Part shown: one piece after another, positions 63,901 to 64,000 of the stretch
Numbering within the stretch: position 1 is the stretch's first letter
How the letters are laid out: each line of letters begins with the position of its first letter
Assembly: GCA_007570785.1 (NCBI GenBank)
Contig: ML664199.1
Location: 17,982,957 to 18,046,956 of the forward strand
From: Antilocapra americana
Taxonomy: Eukaryota > Chordata > Mammalia > Artiodactyla > Antilocapridae
DNA: 64,000 bases
Direction of reading: 5' to 3'
Translations under genes and position numbers: made by a program
Notes under the pieces: model-generated
Database searches by the model: none
What the model saw: only the letters and a program-made list of their open reading frames with translations
What the model was told of the DNA's origin: nothing

Positions 63901-64000
63901 CTGAGCTCATCTCCTACCACTCTCCTCATTTGCTCATTCCACTTCGGCCACACTAGCTTCCTTGAGTGTTCCTCAACCACACTAGTATTCCTCTGGCCTA
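42810..64000 (-). CDS. CCDC88A: CCDC88A (Girdin/GIV), 3' part of gene
   Basis: Ten C-terminal coding exons of the actin-binding, Akt-substrate and G-protein-modulating scaffold Girdin; the gene continues beyond the right edge. In transcription order: 60462-60607, 59246-59338, 58920-59134, 55427-55510 (cassette), 54255-54458, 53574-53645, 52526-52606, 50089-50348, 49436-49898 and 45979-46043. They join in frame to 560 residues plus stop. Content runs from the end of the coiled coil ([20 protein letters not shown]) through the basic region ([19 protein letters not shown]) and the Galpha-binding-and-activating motif ([13 protein letters not shown]) to [19 protein letters not shown]. The penultimate exon can instead be read to a stop at 48903. 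The 3' UTR probably extends to about 42.8 kb, where an AATAAA lies on the minus strand. Confidence 0.95.
45556..45765 (+). repeat. BovA/Bov-tA SINE in CCDC88A 3' UTR region
   Basis: 'ggggcttcccgggtagctca' to 'gttggacacaactgagtg', well preserved and antisense to the gene. Confidence 0.9.
45979..46043 (-). CDS. CCDC88A: CCDC88A last coding exon (canonical C-terminus)
   Basis: Acceptor ctcctgcag, then [20 protein letters not shown] and TAA (complement of 45979-45981). It fits the phase of the 49436 donor exactly, forming Asn across the junction. This is the ending I know for Girdin. Confidence 0.93.
46558..46983. mobile_element. Tigger-type non-autonomous DNA transposon
   Basis: Starts CAGGCATACCTC and ends GAGGTATGCCTG, perfect 12-bp terminal inverted repeats flanked by TA on both sides, the target-site duplication of Tc1/mariner elements. 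Left-end text ('gtttggttctagaccactat', 'caataaagcgagtcat') matches Tigger. About 426 bp, no transposase. Confidence 0.9.
47722..47779 (-). pseudogene. U5 snRNA 5'-half retropseudogene
   Basis: The minus strand reads like the first 45 or so nucleotides of U5 snRNA: TGGTTTCACTTCAGATCG, then AATAAATCTTTTCAC and the loop 1 core CCTTTTACT. It then breaks off into a run of A. The direct repeat tggaagcatttt at 47711-47722 and 47780-47791 flanks it as target-site duplication. The 3' half (Sm site and terminal stem) is absent, so it cannot make U5. Confidence 0.8.
47912..47970 (-). repeat. CHR-type SINE fragment
   Basis: Poly(T) followed by 'tttgcccgtgctgtgtggct' and 'tgcaggatct'. Confidence 0.6.
48484..48528. 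repeat. 22-bp tandem duplication
   Basis: 'caaaagggacaatgagca' occurs twice with a period of 22 bp. Confidence 0.85.
48903..49898 (-). CDS. CCDC88A: CCDC88A alternative terminal exon (read-through form)
   Basis: If the donor at 49435 is not used, the frame continues for 176 residues after the shared Ser ([20 protein letters not shown] ... [16 protein letters not shown]) to TGA at 48903-48905. The composition (Ser/Thr/Pro-rich with conserved-looking blocks) and the ending resemble the C-terminus of the paralogue Daple (CCDC88C), whose last residues Gly-Cys-Val bind PDZ domains. Minus-strand AATAAA hexamers at 48022-48027 and 47750-47755 could end such a transcript. The ORF is direct evidence; use of the isoform is inference. 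Confidence 0.7.
   Translation of the reverse strand, partial: LKPSSQENLLDEVMKSLSVSSDFLGKNKPVSCGLARSVSGKTPGDFHDRRTTKPEQFVGPGPQKAEDTCFMSSSGKPTRGAQGKIKLIKETSLSRQSKDSNPYATLPRASSVISTAEGTTRRTSIHDFLTKDSRLPMSVDSPPATADSSITATSSEYCLHQWSSHTLHSPTSALGSQAQNDLATDKPQSPHTQARNSRTERSHFLNQTFAMINMSNDAFGRSATDSIESFTVAHPAQPFLSLNTELVSNISGLPPRPVTRVTDQACASLEKTAQKDNEQFPDHQSHSSINPQSSVDSNNLTTPACLYPDDTEAALLVSEDNQTVWYEYGCV
49436..49898 (-). CDS. CCDC88A: CCDC88A penultimate coding exon (internal donor used)
   Basis: [20 protein letters not shown] to the Ser/Thr-rich end ITATS. The donor at 49435 reads ATCTA|GTGAGTAC. Joined to 46043 it gives TSNVDKVQ..., the canonical tail. Includes [16 protein letters not shown] and the Arg-Ala-Ser Akt-type region. 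Confidence 0.92.
50089..50348 (-). CDS. CCDC88A: CCDC88A exon with GBA (GEM) motif
   Basis: [20 protein letters not shown] to LTSMQ. Contains [17 protein letters not shown], the short helix that binds and activates Galpha-i; the essential Phe (Phe1685 in human numbering, from memory) is present. Borders ctaaag / GTTAGT. Confidence 0.95.
50520..50680. repeat. Probable L2/MIR fragment
   Basis: 'gtaagctccacaagggcaaa' and 'tgatgagtaaatgaatgaa' are typical of L2 3' ends. Confidence 0.55.
50738..50936 (-). repeat. BovA/Bov-tA SINE
   Basis: 'catgaagtcatgtctgactc' to 'gagccaccagggaagccc', in a CCDC88A intron. Confidence 0.9.
51075..51232 (+). repeat. Ruminant L1 3' end
   Basis: 'tggctgattcatgctgatgt', 'gcagaaaccaacacaacact' and 'gtaaagcaattaccctccaa' with A-rich tail. 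Confidence 0.8.
52526..52606 (-). CDS. CCDC88A: CCDC88A exon
   Basis: [20 protein letters not shown] then SLHEVK; Ser/Asn-rich linker. Borders tttag / GTATGC. Confidence 0.92.
53574..53645 (-). CDS. CCDC88A: CCDC88A exon
   Basis: [20 protein letters not shown] then SRVH, 72 nt, phase 1 at both ends. Donor GTAAGA. Confidence 0.92.
54255..54458 (-). CDS. CCDC88A: CCDC88A exon
   Basis: [20 protein letters not shown] through [20 protein letters not shown] to [10 protein letters not shown]. Borders cccag / GTATAG. Confidence 0.95.
55427..55510 (-). CDS. CCDC88A: CCDC88A 84-nt cassette exon
   Basis: Encodes [20 protein letters not shown] then ACYRRSM; pyrimidine-rich acceptor and donor GTAAGA. 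It starts at phase 1 and ends at phase 1, so including or skipping it keeps the frame: inclusion gives SSMVAL...RRSMSMNDL, skipping gives KKSSTMNDL. Confidence 0.85.
55931..56052 (-). repeat. CHR-type SINE
   Basis: 'ttttttttggtcatgccaag' to 'actggaccaccaggaggtcc'. Confidence 0.75.
56053..58919. other. CCDC88A intron
   Basis: AT-rich intron without recognisable exon. About 57900-58015 is an AT/TATA-rich low-complexity stretch ('gtatacatatatatagtatc'). Confidence 0.55.
58920..59134 (-). CDS. CCDC88A: CCDC88A exon, basic region
   Basis: [39 protein letters not shown] and [14 protein letters not shown]; donor GTGAGT. The basic stretch falls in the part of Girdin known for phosphoinositide binding. 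Of two close AGs, the one before 59134 keeps the frame. Confidence 0.93.
59246..59338 (-). CDS. CCDC88A: CCDC88A exon
   Basis: [20 protein letters not shown] then [10 protein letters not shown]; the end of the helical region. Borders atag / GTACTG. Confidence 0.93.
59700..60240 (+). repeat. Probable L2 LINE fragment
   Basis: 'caaatctgatcatattactg', 'ccctgctcaaatttttcagc' and 'aagtctcagctcaatcatct' fit L2. Confidence 0.6.
60462..60607 (-). CDS. CCDC88A: CCDC88A exon, end of coiled coil
   Basis: [20 protein letters not shown], then [20 protein letters not shown] and HVEQRQY; heptad-like coiled coil. It ends with two bases of Ile before GTAGGT. Acceptor aaacag. Confidence 0.93.
60754..60807. 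repeat. 27-bp tandem duplication
   Basis: Two adjacent copies starting attagtgat, differing at one base (c/t in 'gat(c/t)atttt'). Confidence 0.9.
60880..61150 (+). repeat. Probable MIR SINE
   Basis: 'aagactgctgcaaggattaa' and 'ggaacatagtaggtacttta' are MIR 3' phrases. Confidence 0.6.
62938..63148 (+). repeat. BovA/Bov-tA SINE
   Basis: 'ggacttccctggtggctcag' to 'ggatacgactgagcgacttc', full unit, well preserved. Confidence 0.92.
63570..63990 (+). repeat. Probable L2 fragment split by BovA
   Basis: 'aactttccagtagctcccct' and, after the BovA, 'tatctggcccaggcatatct' and 'ctgagctcatctcctaccac' read as one L2 segment. Confidence 0.6.
63653..63869 (+). mobile_element. BovA/Bov-tA SINE with perfect target-site duplication
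   Basis: 'gggcttcccctgtggtgcag' to 'ctgagagcaacacacac'. Flanked by ataaggcaacat at 63641-63652 and 63870-63881. Confidence 0.93.

Larger units (their letters stand above)
60608..64000 (-). other. CCDC88A intron to window edge
   Basis: No further CCDC88A exon was recognised to the right of 60607; upstream exons should lie beyond the edge. The region is made of MIR, L2, an unidentified old repeat near 62190-62340 ('gctcagtgaattgccataaa') and two BovA copies. Confidence 0.5.

Overview
The window is mammalian nuclear DNA from a ruminant. The short exons have GT-AG borders, and the genes are separated by dense BovB (RTE) LINE, Bov-tA/BovA tRNA-SINE and CHR-type SINE copies, a combination known from ruminants. 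It cannot be assigned to cattle, buffalo, sheep or another species from sequence alone. The gene order CLHC1 - RPS27A - MTIF2 - PRORSD1 - CCDC88A matches what I recall of human 2p16. No prokaryotic, phage or CRISPR-like system is present.

Layout, left to right. (1) CLHC1, minus strand: only its first coding exon (about 3.95-4.13 kb) is recognised, and the promoter side lies near 6.6 kb. (2) A divergent promoter block at 6.6-7.0 kb carries two oppositely oriented ZNF143/STAF-like motifs, then a GC box. (3) RPS27A, plus strand, 7.0-9.2 kb: complete ubiquitin-eS31 fusion, 156 codons in five coding exons, with one GC-AG intron. (4) MTIF2, minus strand, 10.1-31.2 kb: all 13 coding exons were placed and join to exactly 727 codons plus stop. 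An intron holds a nearly complete BovB LINE with a nested SINE. (5) 31.2-38.3 kb is intergenic: SINEs, L1 pieces and a probable ERV LTR. (6) PRORSD1, plus strand, 38.6-40.2 kb: intact two-exon YbaK/ProX-like gene, 171 aa. (7) CCDC88A (Girdin/GIV), minus strand, from about 42.8 kb off the right edge: the last ten coding exons, including the G-protein-activating motif and two alternative C-termini.

RPS27A (cytosolic ribosome, ubiquitin supply), MTIF2 (mitochondrial initiation) and PRORSD1 (probable tRNA proofreading) all concern translation, but this is syntenic clustering, not an operon. CCDC88A is a cytoskeletal and signalling scaffold. RPS27A/MTIF2 and PRORSD1/CCDC88A are tail-to-tail pairs; CLHC1/RPS27A is head-to-head.

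Most notable: (a) a CCDC88A penultimate exon that, if its internal donor is not used, stays open for 176 more residues and ends in Gly-Cys-Val, like the paralogue Daple; (b) a 5'-half U5 snRNA retropseudogene with poly(A) and target-site duplication; (c) the GC-AG intron in RPS27A; (d) the intact PRORSD1; (e) the divergent motif pair between CLHC1 and RPS27A; (f) the nested BovB/SINE insertion and a complete Tigger-type element with TA duplication.
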